64,000 nt of DNA from Propionibacteriaceae bacterium (GTDB taxonomy: Bacteria > Actinomycetota > Actinomycetes > Propionibacteriales > Propionibacteriaceae): NCBI GenBank assembly GCA_031265875.1, contig JAISCA010000007.1, forward strand, positions 186,001 to 250,000. Reading direction: 5' to 3'. Below, in pieces: positions 32,155-40,931 of this stretch; the stretch's first letter is position 1; the number at the start of each line of letters is the position of its first letter. The translations under genes were made by a program, and so were the position numbers. The notes under the pieces are model-generated. The model made no database searches. It was not told the origin of the DNA and saw only the letters and a program-made list of their open reading frames with translations.

Positions 32155-35100
32155 AGGCCGCCCTGTAAGGCCACTTCCAAGGCGGCGCGGACGGGGGCGG
32201 TCAGGCGGTTGATCCCGAAGAGGGCGGCGCTGGCTTTGAACAATTCGTCGCGATCGGCCGACAGGGCCTGGCGTAGCACCAGCAGCAGGGCGGCCAGCAG
32301 CTCGGCCGGGCTGATCTCGTCGATGCCGCGTTGATCGGGCGTCGAGCGGCGCACCGGCCAGAGCGTCTGGATCTCTCCCGGCGGCCAGACGAAACCGGCG
32401 CTGTCCACGGGGCAGCGCCGCCGCACGATACGCTCCAGGGCCTCTCGTTTCTCGGCCACCAGCCGGGATAGGCCGAAACGGGTCCCGACCAGGCTGACCA
32501 GGCGGTCCAGCTGGGTCGGCCCCTCGGTCCAGGTGATGTCGGCCACCTGTTGGAGCACCTCGTCTTCGATCTTCGCCCGTTCGGCCGGTCTGATCGGGGG
32601 ACGGCGGCGGGTCAGATCGAGGTGCGAGCGGGGCAGCACCTGGTCCCGGGCGGCGGGAGTGAAGAGAGGCGGCTCAGCGGTGGCTGAGTCCACTGGGGTC
32701 GCCTGGGCGGGAGCCGACGGCGTTCCGGCGCCGCCCGCGCCCTCGGCCTGATCGCCCTCGTTCCCAGTCAGGCCTCCGTCCCAGCCGGTGTCGGCCCTCC
32801 CCTCCGGGCCCACGAAGGTGGGCCGGTGGACGGCGGCCGGGGCGCTCGCCGCCCGCTCGACCGCAGCGCCGACCTGGGCCAGCAGGCGGGCGATGACGGC
32901 TTCGGGGTCGCGCAGCCAACCCGGCAGCCAGACCCGGGCCACCTGGGGCCAGCCCATCAGGTCGGTCAGCAGGGCCGGCACATGCTCACGGTCGGCCACG
33001 CTCGGGCGCGAGGCCCAGGCCGGGCCGTCCACCAACACCGCTAGCCGCCAGCGCGTCTCGCCGGGACGGCGCGCCGCCAGATCGACCCGGAAACTCGACT
33101 GGCCCAAATCGGTGACGCAGTCCAGTCCGGCCGCCTGTAAACGGTCGGCCAGTTGGCGGATCAGCGCGCCACGATTGGTCGGCCCGGACTCAGGGCTGAC
33201 AGCCGTCGAAGCGGGGAGGGCGGCCTGATCGGCCGCCTGGCCGGCCGCCGCGGCGTATTCCAGATAGGCCCGCAGGTCGCGCAACCCCTGCGCGCCGCTG
33301 CGCGCTAGGTCGATGCTCGACGGGTCGAAAGAGCTGAACAGCACCACCCGTTGGCGGGCCCGGGTGATGGCCACGTTGAGCCGGCGCTGTCCGCCTTCCC
33401 GCACCAGCGGGCCGAACTGCAACGGCAACACCCCGCTGTCAGGGTCGGGCGAGAAAGCCAACGAGAACAAGATGACATCGCGTTCGTCGCCCTGGACGTT
33501 CTCCAGATTCTTGACGAAGAGGCGGCGCCGCTCATCGGCCCGGAGGGCTTGCTGCACGAACGGATCGGGATTGTCCTCCAGCAGGTTCAAGATCAGATCG
33601 CGCTGTTGGACGTTGAAACAGACCACGCCGATCGAATCGTCCCGGGTGGCCGGATCGCGTGACAGGGCCACGATCTCGTCGACCACGGCTTGGGCTTCGA
33701 CCGGGTTGGTACGGTCCCGGCCCCGTCCGAAGGTCCCCTCCACTCGCCGCCAGGACAGCCCGAGCCCCGGTCGCCCGCCCGGCGTCGGGATGGTGACGAT
33801 CCGGTCCTCGTAGTAGCGCGCGTTCGAGAACGCGATCAAAGACTCGTCCAAGCTGCGGTAATGCCAACGCAGGTGACTCCGGGGCAGGCCCGATGCGACG
33901 GCCTCCGACAGGATCGATTCCGAGTCCGCCACGGTGTCGAGGTCGTCCGGCTGGTCGGTCGACACCTCCATCAGGCGCGACGGCGGCATCTGCTTGGAGT
34001 CGCCCACCACGACCACGGAGCGGCCCCGGCCAGCGGCGCCGATGGCCTCTGGCACCCGGATCTGCGAGGCCTCGTCGAAGACGACGATGTCGAAGGTCAG
34101 GTCCGGGGCGAGGAAGTGGGCCACCGCTCCGGGGCTGGCCAGCAGCACCGGAGTGAGTGAGAGCAAGGCCTGCGGATAGCGCTGGGTGACCTCGCGTAGG
34201 GTCAGGCCGCCCCGTTTGCGTTCGATCTGCCGGGCCAGGGCGGCCACCTCGCCGATCACCTGGTCCGCCCGGAAGGGACGCTGGGCGATGACCTGGGCCG
34301 GGAGCGCCTGCACGGCCAGGCGGCGGAGCTGCTCGGAGCGGGTCTCGAAGTCTTCGGTCAGACGGGTCTGGGCCTGATCGTCGAAACGGTCCAGGCCGCC
34401 CAGCAGCAGACGCTCGCGCAGACAGGCCGCCGCCAGGCCGCGGTCGAGCGCCGCGCTGGCGTCCGCTGGAGCGAGTCCGCCGCGGGCCAACTGGTCGGCC
34501 AGATCGGCTCCGCCGGCCTGGGTCATACGGGCCAGCTCGGCTCTCAGTCCGGCGTAACGCTGCGGCATCAGGCCGTCGCCGAGATCGAGATCCTCGAACC
34601 AGCGCGGGTAATCCCGCTCCCAGGTCGTCACCCAACTGTGCCCGCCCATCCACTGGGCGCAGCTGAGGTGGTCGGCGTCCACCGCCGCCAGCCAACCCCG
34701 CCAGGCGGCCACCAGGGCTGAGAAGAGGTCGCGGTCGCGTCCTGTGATCGGCTGCTCCAGCAAGCGTCCAGCCGGGGAGAGCGGACCGAGCCGCTTGGCC
34801 TGGAGGGCGTGGGCGACGGCGGCGTCGAACTCGGCCAAGGCCCTCGGGCGGTGCGGCGCCCAGCCGGAGGCGAGGAGCAGGCCCGGCAGCGCTCGGGCCG
34901 CTCCGGCGGTCGCCGCCGAGGCCTGACGCAGAGCCGCCGCCCGTTCCAAGGCGGTCAGCAGTCCGCCGCCCGCCAAGGGCAGAGCCGGGGCCAGCGCCGC
35001 CACCGTCCGCCGCACCCGGCGGCGGCGGAACTCACTGAATAGGACGGCCTGGGACAGGCGTCTGGCGGCGGCCAGCCAATCGGCTAACTCGGGCGCGTCG

Positions 35101-36860
35101 GCCAGCTGGCTCGACTCGGCGGACCCCTCTAGCCAGGCCACCCGGTCCCGGCACGACGTCACGTGGGTCCGCCAGGCGGGGGAGTCCACTAGCGCCAGCG
35201 CGGCGGGCGGGGGCAGGGGACGGCCCGATCGCAACAGTTCGTCGAGGTCGCCGGCCTCGGCCGGGCTGAGGGTCTCCAAGGCCGACCGCCAGGCCGGGCT
35301 GAGCTGTTCGGCCAAGCGGCGGGTCGGCTCCGTCGCCGTCAGGGCCTGGCGTAGCGCCGCCCGGTCGACGCCAAACCGGAAGTTGCCGATCAACCAGGGG
35401 GCCTGCGCGCTGTGCCCGACTTGGCTGGCGATACGGGCGGCCTCGACGGTGGCGGCGCGCAGGGCCGTGACATCGACCGCGTCGGGTCCGCCGGGGCCGA
35501 GCGTCCAGCTGGGACCGGCGCCGAGGGAGGCCGCCAGGTCGTAAGCCGACCAGGCCGACAAACCGGCCCGGTTGGGGCTGTGCAGTCGCGCTGGGTAGTC
35601 GGCCAGCAGCCGCACGGCGGTGGTGTAAGCCTGTTCGGCGCCGGTCCATTCGTCCGGGCTGAAGGCCTGCGCCTCCAAGGCCCGGCGCAGTTGGGCCCGG
35701 ATGTCACGCATGCTGACCTTGTCGCCGTGCAGCTCGAGGGTGAAGGGGGCCAGGCCGACCTCGGCCAGGCGGCGTCCCACGATCTCGAGGGCGACTTGCT
35801 TCTCGGCCACGAAGAGCACCTTCTGGCCCTGCCACATGGCGTGGGCGATCAGGTTGGTGATGGTTTGCGACTTGCCGGTGCCGGGCGGTCCCTCCAGCAC
35901 GAAGGACTGGCCGGCCGCGGCCCGCAGCACAGCCTCCAGCTGGGAGCCGTCGGCCGCCACCGGCAGGCGGACGTCGGCCTCGGCCCGACTGGTCAATTGG
36001 GGTGGGAGGCGGCCGGCCGGATCGTTGAAGGTCTCACCGGGCCGGGTCACCAAGTGGTGCACCACCGGGTTGGATAAGAACGAGGCCCAGTTGGCGTCGA
36101 GGTCCTTCCAGATTTGGAAGGTGGAGAATTTGAGCAACGCCAGGTGGACGGTCTCGTCGACCCGGAAGTCGAGGCCGGCTGTCAGCAAGCGCTGTCGGAT
36201 GGCGGTCAGGCAGGCGTTGATGGCGATGCCCGACTCGTCGGCCAAGGGGTTGGCCAGTTCGGGCAGTTCGACCTGATGGGTCAGACGCAGCCACTCCAGC
36301 AGGCAGAGGTTGGGTTGGGCGGGATCGTCGCCGTCGGCCGTGAAGGAGTGGGTCAGACCAGTTCGCTTCAAGTGCACCGGCATGAGAAAGAGGGGGGCGC
36401 GAACTTCGCGGTCGCCCTTCGAATGCACCAGAGTGCCGAGGCAGAGGTACAAGAAATTGCTGCCGGTCTCCTGCTCGAGCGTCTCAGCGTCGCGGCGCAG
36501 GGCGCGCAAGCGTGAACTCGGTGACCCGGTCAGCAGGGAGCGCATGGTCTTGAACGCCACCCGGCAGGCTTCCGGGGTCAGTTCCCCAATCGCCCTCTGG
36601 CCCAGCGCCTGCGGCAGGCCCTCGCCGCCGGTCGCATCGGCGATGACGCGCAGGGTCTTGCCGGCGGCCGCCGCGTCGTCGATCTGGGCTAGCAGGCCAC
36701 CGGGGACGATGAAGTCGACCACGCGGGAGTTGCGGGGCAGGTTGAGCAGCGGGTTGCGTAAGGACAGGTCGAGCAGAGAGCGTTTCCATCGCTGCACTCG
36801 GGGCGGCGCCGGATCGGACCGGTCCCAGACGCCGACCGCCTGGTAGAGCTCGTTAGACAC
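32070..36860 (-). CDS. DUF4011 superfamily 1 helicase with Vsr-like nuclease and DUF3320-type C-terminus
   Basis: 1,596 residues. The N-terminus carries the DUF4011 signature WKRSLLDLSLRNPLLNL. A superfamily 1 (UPF1-like) helicase follows: Walker A GPPGTGKSQT near residue 325, Walker B VVFDEASQI with DSKQMPP near residue 925, and the late motif NVAITRARQRVV near 1165. Residues about 1250-1330 (FRVDLAARRPGETRWRLAVL then DREHVPALL) resemble a Vsr/PDDEXK-type nuclease domain, followed by a DUF3320-like end. Such proteins are thought to process nucleic acid and are frequent in accessory or defence regions. A TAACCT box ends 7 bases before the GTG start, so it may be leaderless. The last dozen residues are antisense of the Fic fragment, so its normal C-terminus may be slightly altered. 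Confidence 0.85.
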   Translation of the reverse strand: MSNELYQAVGVWDRSDPAPPRVQRWKRSLLDLSLRNPLLNLPRNSRVVDFIVPGGLLAQIDDAAAAGKTLRVIADATGGEGLPQALGQRAIGELTPEACRVAFKTMRSLLTGSPSSRLRALRRDAETLEQETGSNFLYLCLGTLVHSKGDREVRAPLFLMPVHLKRTGLTHSFTADGDDPAQPNLCLLEWLRLTHQVELPELANPLADESGIAINACLTAIRQRLLTAGLDFRVDETVHLALLKFSTFQIWKDLDANWASFLSNPVVHHLVTRPGETFNDPAGRLPPQLTSRAEADVRLPVAADGSQLEAVLRAAAGQSFVLEGPPGTGKSQTITNLIAHAMWQGQKVLFVAEKQVALEIVGRRLAEVGLAPFTLELHGDKVSMRDIRAQLRRALEAQAFSPDEWTGAEQAYTTAVRLLADYPARLHSPNRAGLSAWSAYDLAASLGAGPSWTLGPGGPDAVDVTALRAATVEAARIASQVGHSAQAPWLIGNFRFGVDRAALRQALTATEPTRRLAEQLSPAWRSALETLSPAEAGDLDELLRSGRPLPPPAALALVDSPAWRTHVTSCRDRVAWLEGSAESSQLADAPELADWLAAARRLSQAVLFSEFRRRRVRRTVAALAPALPLAGGGLLTALERAAALRQASAATAGAARALPGLLLASGWAPHRPRALAEFDAAVAHALQAKRLGPLSPAGRLLEQPITGRDRDLFSALVAAWRGWLAAVDADHLSCAQWMGGHSWVTTWERDYPRWFEDLDLGDGLMPQRYAGLRAELARMTQAGGADLADQLARGGLAPADASAALDRGLAAACLRERLLLGGLDRFDDQAQTRLTEDFETRSEQLRRLAVQALPAQVIAQRPFRADQVIGEVAALARQIERKRGGLTLREVTQRYPQALLSLTPVLLASPGAVAHFLAPDLTFDIVVFDEASQIRVPEAIGAAGRGRSVVVVGDSKQMPPSRLMEVSTDQPDDLDTVADSESILSEAVASGLPRSHLRWHYRSLDESLIAFSNARYYEDRIVTIPTPGGRPGLGLSWRRVEGTFGRGRDRTNPVEAQAVVDEIVALSRDPATRDDSIGVVCFNVQQRDLILNLLEDNPDPFVQQALRADERRRLFVKNLENVQGDERDVILFSLAFSPDPDSGVLPLQFGPLVREGGQRRLNVAITRARQRVVLFSSFDPSSIDLARSGAQGLRDLRAYLEYAAAAGQAADQAALPASTAVSPESGPTNRGALIRQLADRLQAAGLDCVTDLGQSSFRVDLAARRPGETRWRLAVLVDGPAWASRPSVADREHVPALLTDLMGWPQVARVWLPGWLRDPEAVIARLLAQVGAAVERAASAPAAVHRPTFVGPEGRADTGWDGGLTGNEGDQAEGAGGAGTPSAPAQATPVDSATAEPPLFTPAARDQVLPRSHLDLTRRRPPIRPAERAKIEDEVLQQVADITWTEGPTQLDRLVSLVGTRFGLSRLVAEKREALERIVRRRCPVDSAGFVWPPGEIQTLWPVRRSTPDQRGIDEISPAELLAALLLVLRQALSADRDELFKASAALFGINRLTAPVRAALEVALQGGLQTGTLTLASGRVGCGKVTLRFSIRMPE

Positions 36861-36877
36861 GAAGACGAGGTTATTGC

Positions 36878-36901
36878 AACGCTCGCCTCAATCGGGTCTA
36901 G
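36878..36901 (+). repeat. Repeat family A, 3' fragment
   Basis: CAACGCTCGCCTCAATCGGG followed by TCTAG matches the last third of the unit (CGCTCG, GCCTCAATCGTGTCTA). It lies in the 50-base gap between the helicase start and the DUF4143 stop. Confidence 0.6.
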
Positions 36902-36910
36902 CGGCCGTGC

Positions 36911-38203
36911 TCAGGGGCCAAGGGCTCCGATGGAGGCAGTGATCACCCCGTCGGGTCGGGTTTTGGTGGCTCCGGTGCCGGTGACGACCGCCAGAAATGC
37001 GGGGGGTGGGTATCCCGCTGTGGTCATCTTCTCTGATAGGCGTAGCAAGGTGGCGCTGGCGGCATCCTCTTGGTGGGAGCCCAGTTTGATCTCTATGCCA
37101 CACCAGCCGTCGGTGGTTTCGATGACGGCGTCGGCTTCGAGGCCGGAGTTGTCTTGGTAGTGGAACAGACGTCCGCCGATGCTTTGGGCGTAGACGGCCA
37201 GATCGCGGAGGCACAGGCCTTCGAAGAGCAGGCCCAAGGTCTCCAGATCTCTTAGCAGGGTGTTTCGGTTGGCCGACAGCGCCGCCACCGCTAGCGACGG
37301 GTCAGTCAGTAGGGTTTTGGGAGAGGTGCGCAGCCTGGTCCGGGAACGGAGCCGTGGGCTCCAGGCCGGTATCCGCTCTATCACGAAGAGCCGTTCCAGT
37401 GCGGTCAGATAGCGGGCCAAGGTGGAGCGGGACGCCGCTGGGTCTTTTCCGTCGTCCCCGAGACCGGTGTCAGCTACGAGCGTCTTCTGTGTGACCACGG
37501 TGGCACTGTTACGGGCCAGCGATTGCAACAATGTCATAACTTTGCGGGGGTCTTTGCGGGAATGGTCGGCATGGGGCACGTCAATGACGGCCAGGGTGCG
37601 TAGGTATTCGCCCGGCATGTCCGGTGATCCGGCTTCGGGCAGTCCTGGCCAACCGCCTCGAATCACTAGGTCGATCACATCGTTGATCCGGAAAGCGGGC
37701 AACGCGGCGGTGGGCCTGTCCCCGACCAGCATGGACGACAATGAGCAAGCGCCGGTCGACGCCCCCGACTCCAGCAGCGACATGGTTCGCATTTGGACCC
37801 GCCCGGCTCGCCCAGCGCCACTATGGACGACGGTGTCGTCCGGAGTCGCCGAACCGGTCAGGATGAATCTGCCTTTGTCTATGGTCTGGTCGGCCAGGTG
37901 CCGGGCGGCGTCCCACACCGCCGGCGCCTCTTGCCACTCATCCACCAAGAGCGGCCAGCCTTCGCCTTCGGGAGCCGACTTGGGATCGAGCGCTTGCGCC
38001 GGATCGGACAAAGCTAGTTCTCTGGCTGCGAATCCACCGGACGGGTCGGCCAACCCGATCTTAGAGTTGGCGTGGCGCTGTCCCGTCCACGTCTTACCGC
38101 ACCACTTAGGGCCTTCGATCAGCACCATGCCGAACTGCCTCAGGTACCGAGCCACGACACCGTCGACCAATCTTTCCCGGTAGCCATCAGGCGTCAGAGT
38201 CAT
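36911..38203 (-). CDS. AAA_14/DUF4143 ATPase
   Basis: 430 residues. The Walker A region reads LIEGPKWCGKTWTG, Walker B is WPLLVDEWQE with sensor FILTGSATP, and the DUF4143 C-terminal domain contains SRSTLARYLTALERLFVIERIPAW and the nuclease-like ADAVIETTDGWCGIEIKLG (a D…E-x-K pattern). This widespread family is of unknown function; it is frequent in accessory regions, with occasional suggestions of toxin-like or defence roles. GGGAGGTGG precedes the ATG at 38203. Two near-identical 19-base direct repeats lie just upstream, suggesting its own controlled promoter. Confidence 0.9.
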   Translation of the reverse strand: MTLTPDGYRERLVDGVVARYLRQFGMVLIEGPKWCGKTWTGQRHANSKIGLADPSGGFAARELALSDPAQALDPKSAPEGEGWPLLVDEWQEAPAVWDAARHLADQTIDKGRFILTGSATPDDTVVHSGAGRAGRVQMRTMSLLESGASTGACSLSSMLVGDRPTAALPAFRINDVIDLVIRGGWPGLPEAGSPDMPGEYLRTLAVIDVPHADHSRKDPRKVMTLLQSLARNSATVVTQKTLVADTGLGDDGKDPAASRSTLARYLTALERLFVIERIPAWSPRLRSRTRLRTSPKTLLTDPSLAVAALSANRNTLLRDLETLGLLFEGLCLRDLAVYAQSIGGRLFHYQDNSGLEADAVIETTDGWCGIEIKLGSHQEDAASATLLRLSEKMTTAGYPPPAFLAVVTGTGATKTRPDGVITASIGALGP

Positions 38204-38221
38204 GGACCACCTCCCTCCATA

Positions 38222-38264
38222 CGTCCAGTGTACAGAATGCAAGCCATCCAGTGTACGAAATGCA
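38222..38264 (-). promoter_or_regulatory. Direct repeats in the DUF4143 gene promoter
   Basis: The plus strand shows TCCAGTGTACAGAATGCAAG and, 23 bases on, TCCAGTGTACGAAATGCAAG. Read towards the gene each gives TTGCAT…TACACT, resembling promoter hexamers too closely spaced for one promoter. They may be operator sites or overlapping promoters. Confidence 0.4.
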
Positions 38265-38388
38265 AGTCAGCCGATGAACGGATTGCAACATCCATCCAAC
38301 GGTCAGGGGCGGCGCTTGGGCTAGCGCGGCGAAGTTCGAGGAAACCAAGCGGGAACAGCCTTGGTTGGTGGAAGTCATCTGACTTCCG

Positions 38389-38463
38389 TGTGAGGCGAAC
38401 GTCGAGCGCTGGCCGCTCGTGAGTGAACTGATTGAGTGGTTGAGACTCGCAATAGTCGATAGG
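38389..38463 (-). repeat. Repeat family A, full inverted copy
   Basis: The minus strand reads CCTATCGACTATTGCGAGTC, TCAACCACTCAATCAG, then the hairpin CGAGCG-GCCAG-CGCTCG and GACGTTCGCCTCA. It ends just upstream of the peptidase S51 gene. Confidence 0.8.
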
Positions 38464-38491
38464 CTGACCTCACGATAACGATAGGTGTCAG

Positions 38492-39128
38492 ATGAGAAAA
38501 CTCTTCCTAGCGTCGTATTTTTCTAACGTGTCTAAGCTTTTCCCAGATTTCGTCGGCGACAGCGCGGGTGAGAAGGTCGTGTTCATACCGACGGCCAGCC
38601 GGCCGGAGAAGGCGAAATTTTTCGTCGCCGGCGATTTGAAAGCTCTACGGAAACTGGGACTGGTGATCGACGAACTGGAAGTCTCAACCGCGACTCAGAA
38701 TGAGATGGCAGATAAAATAGCCAGCGCCGATTATATCTTCGTGGCCGGTGGGAACACATTCTTCCTGCTGCAAGAATTGAGACGCACGGGGCGGACCGGT
38801 TGATCGTCGAGCAGGTGAACGGCGGGAAACCGTACATCGGATCGTCGGCCGGCTCCGTCGTCGCGCCAGACATCGAATATCTGCAATATATGGACGTCGT
38901 GGCGGCTGCCCCAGATTTGGCTGATGATTTCTCGGGGCTGTCCGTCGTCGACTTCTCCATCGTGCCACATCGCTCGAACTTCCCGTTCAAAAAGTGACGG
39001 GTAAGATCATCGCCGAATATTCAGACCGATTGGATCTACGACCGATCAGCAACTATCAAGTCGTCATCGTCGAGGGGGGCGACGTCAGACTCGTCACGGC
39101 TGAGGGTGAAAAAGAGAACAGGCGGTGA
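38492..39128 (+). pseudogene. Peptidase S51 (dipeptidase E-like) gene with two frameshifts
   Basis: Homology runs through three frames. The first frame encodes MRKLFLASYF, FIPTAS and VAGGNTFFLLQELRRTG, then breaks in a run of four G near 38795. The next frame gives DRLIVEQVNGGKPYIGSSAGSVVAPD, containing the nucleophile serine motif GSSAGS of the family, up to FPFKK near 38994. A run of five A then breaks it again, and the third frame (VTGKIIAEYSDRLDLRPISN) ends at 39128. One extra base in each homopolymer would restore a normal protein of about 210 residues. It is therefore either a young pseudogene or an assembly error in both runs. Codon use and lower GC are unlike the core genes. Confidence 0.75.
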
Positions 39129-39144
39129 CGGTGATAATTCAGGT

Positions 39145-39705
39145 TCAGCGGCTGGGGTCGGGGACGGACTCCCGCGCCACCTGAACGGTCCAAGCGGCCC
39201 GGTCGATGGCGAAGGCGTTGTGCGGCATGTCGACGCCGCGATAGCGTTTCACGAACTGTGACCGGATGGTCATCCCGAGGCGGATGGCGACATTCATGGA
39301 AGCGATATTGGTGTCGCGCACTTGCGCGAACACCTCATCGGCCCTTAACTCGGTGAAGGCCCAGTCACGGCTGGCCCGGGCCGCCTCGGTGGCGTAGCCC
39401 TGGCCCCAGCGGGCGCGGTTGAAAAGGTAGCCGACCTCGAGGACGTGCCGCCCGTCGATGTCCTGCCAGGAGACGCCGCACTGGCCGATCAGCGCGCCGG
39501 TCTGACGCAGCACGACCGCCCACAGCCCGTGGCCGTCGTCGCGATAGCGGTCGAACTGCCGATCGAGCCATTCGGTCACCTCGGCCTCGGAGAAGGGGCC
39601 CTCGTAAGCGGTCATGGTCCGAGGGTCCTGCAGCATGGCGTTCAAGGCGGGCCGATCCTCCACGGTCAGCTGGCGGAGGATGAGGCGTTCGGTTCGCGGC
39701 GGCAT
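39145..39705 (-). CDS. GNAT-family N-acetyltransferase (RimJ/RimL-like)
   Basis: 186 residues. It begins ERLILRQLTVEDRPAL as in the Acetyltransf_3 subgroup; LEVGYLFNRARWGQGYATEA contains the acetyl-CoA pyrophosphate-binding R-x-x-G-x-G/A motif, and ELRADEVFAQVRDTNIASMNVAIRLGM is the conserved strand-helix with the Asn-x-x-S substrate-side motif. Such enzymes acetylate protein N-termini or small amines; the substrate is unknown. It is convergent with the S51 gene and monocistronic. Confidence 0.88.
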   Translation of the reverse strand: MPPRTERLILRQLTVEDRPALNAMLQDPRTMTAYEGPFSEAEVTEWLDRQFDRYRDDGHGLWAVVLRQTGALIGQCGVSWQDIDGRHVLEVGYLFNRARWGQGYATEAARASRDWAFTELRADEVFAQVRDTNIASMNVAIRLGMTIRSQFVKRYRGVDMPHNAFAIDRAAWTVQVARESVPDPSR

Positions 39706-40056
39706 GTCCTCATCCTGTCAGGTTGGTCTGGTGGGTGTGTCGCGCGTCCCAGTGTGACTACGGTGGGTGACTTAGCTCAGCCGAGGCCTTTAGCGTGATC
39801 GACAGAACTCAATTCGACCGCTTCTCTTGTAGATCACCGCTATCAAATACAAGAATCGTGGACGCCCAGGCGCCGGGGGTGGTTCCATTTGCTCGTGCGG
39901 AGGTCTCTTCGAGAGGCCGCGCAATCGTGCGAGCGTCGATACGTACTGTGACGGCGATGTCCCACGGGCGGTTTCAAGAGTAGGTCGAGTGACGGTGCCT
40001 TCGTCGCAGGAGGAGATCCTGGGCGAGCTATCGAACCTTTGAGGAGGCGCAGCCAG
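39706..40056. other. Intergenic region before the AbrB/PIN pair
   Basis: About 350 bases without a recognised gene. A GTG-initiated 15-codon frame (PSSQEEILGELSNL) ends in a TGA touching the GAGGAGG ribosome-binding site of the next gene and could be a leader peptide. No dyad of note was seen. Confidence 0.4.
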
Positions 40057-40356
40057 ATGGCGGCTAAGCGAGGTGGCGGAAATTCACGGACGATTGACGG
40101 GGTGGACCCTCGTTATGTGCCTAATCAGGTTAGGTTATTAACCCGTCGTGTCACCAAGACGAGCGGTCAGGTGACAGTGCCTGTCGACTTTCGCAAACGC
40201 TGGGGTCTGTCTGGGAAAGAAGTTTATGTGGCTGATTTGGGTGGCATGATCGTGATCATTCCTCCGATGGTGGCTCGTCAGGGACTGCCGGGCGAAGCGA
40301 AATTACGGGAAATCGCTGATTCGCTGGCCTTGGGCATGAATAACAATGGTAACTAA
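40057..40356 (+). CDS. AbrB/SpoVT-like antitoxin
   Basis: 99 residues. The segment RRVTKTSGQVTVPVDFRKRWGLSGKEV followed by VYVADLGGMIVIIPP is a swapped-hairpin AbrB DNA-binding domain. The C-terminal 25 residues (EAKLREIADSLALGM) form a helix that would bind a toxin. GAGGAGG at 40041-40047 supports the ATG at 40057. The gene overlaps the next frame by 11 bases, as in toxin-antitoxin operons. The DNA is less GC-rich than its surroundings, indicating acquisition. Confidence 0.75.
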   Translation: MAAKRGGGNSRTIDGVDPRYVPNQVRLLTRRVTKTSGQVTVPVDFRKRWGLSGKEVYVADLGGMIVIIPPMVARQGLPGEAKLREIADSLALGMNNNGN

Positions 40357-40834
40357 AGTATCAGATAAACCGATTCTAGTCGACACTTATGGCTTGGTGA
40401 AAATTTGTCTAGGCTCTCCGCTGCCGGTCCCGGAGTTTTCGAAAGTGTTCGTGACGGAGAATGATTACGCTAATTTTCTGATCCGCCTGTCTAATTATTC
40501 AGGTCCAATCGCGACCCAGGTCGAGAGGCTGGCTGCGGCGGCGAAACCGAATCTGACGGATCATTGGGCGGTGATGAGTGGACTGCTCGGTTTAGACATG
40601 ATCAAAGTGGTGTTAGGGAAACGAGTCGAGATCGCCAAAATCGATTATCGGAGCATGCACCATGTGGTTCGATTGGGCCGGAAATACAAGATTCGTTATT
40701 CAGACGCCTACGTGCTGACGTGGGCCTGGTTGGAGAACGCGACCATCGTCGGCTTGAATCCCAGCCCGGATCTGGTCCGGGTCGGTCAGCGAATCGGCGT
40801 CGAAATTTATACGTTGCCTCACCTGCCTGATTGA
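40346..40834 (+). CDS. PIN-like protein, probable toxin partner of the AbrB antitoxin
   Basis: 162 residues starting at an ATG inside the antitoxin gene. The first strand ILVDTYGLVKICLG has the early Asp, and near the C-terminus YSDAYVLTWAWLENATIVGLNPSPDLVRV follows the PIN pattern of Asp, alanine-rich helix, strand and final loop. However, the last acidic site reads NPSPD rather than the usual T-x-D, so the assignment is by pattern and context, not a clear family match. Likely a type II toxin with ribonuclease activity; experimental or profile support is absent. Confidence 0.55.
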   Translation: MVTKVSDKPILVDTYGLVKICLGSPLPVPEFSKVFVTENDYANFLIRLSNYSGPIATQVERLAAAAKPNLTDHWAVMSGLLGLDMIKVVLGKRVEIAKIDYRSMHHVVRLGRKYKIRYSDAYVLTWAWLENATIVGLNPSPDLVRVGQRIGVEIYTLPHLPD

Positions 40835-40919
40835 ACCAGGGCCGCGAGGACGGAACATCCCCGCTCAGCTGGGCTTCGATCCGTGCCTCAAGGCCGTGGT
40901 CGGGCCCGCTGGGAACTGT

Positions 40920-40925
40920 TAACGT
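40920..40925 (+). promoter_or_regulatory. -10 element of the DUF2804 gene, leaderless
   Basis: TAACGT ends 6 bases before the ATG at 40932, and there is no Shine-Dalgarno sequence, matching the leaderless pattern at other genes. Confidence 0.45.
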
Positions 40926-40931
40926 TGGCCC

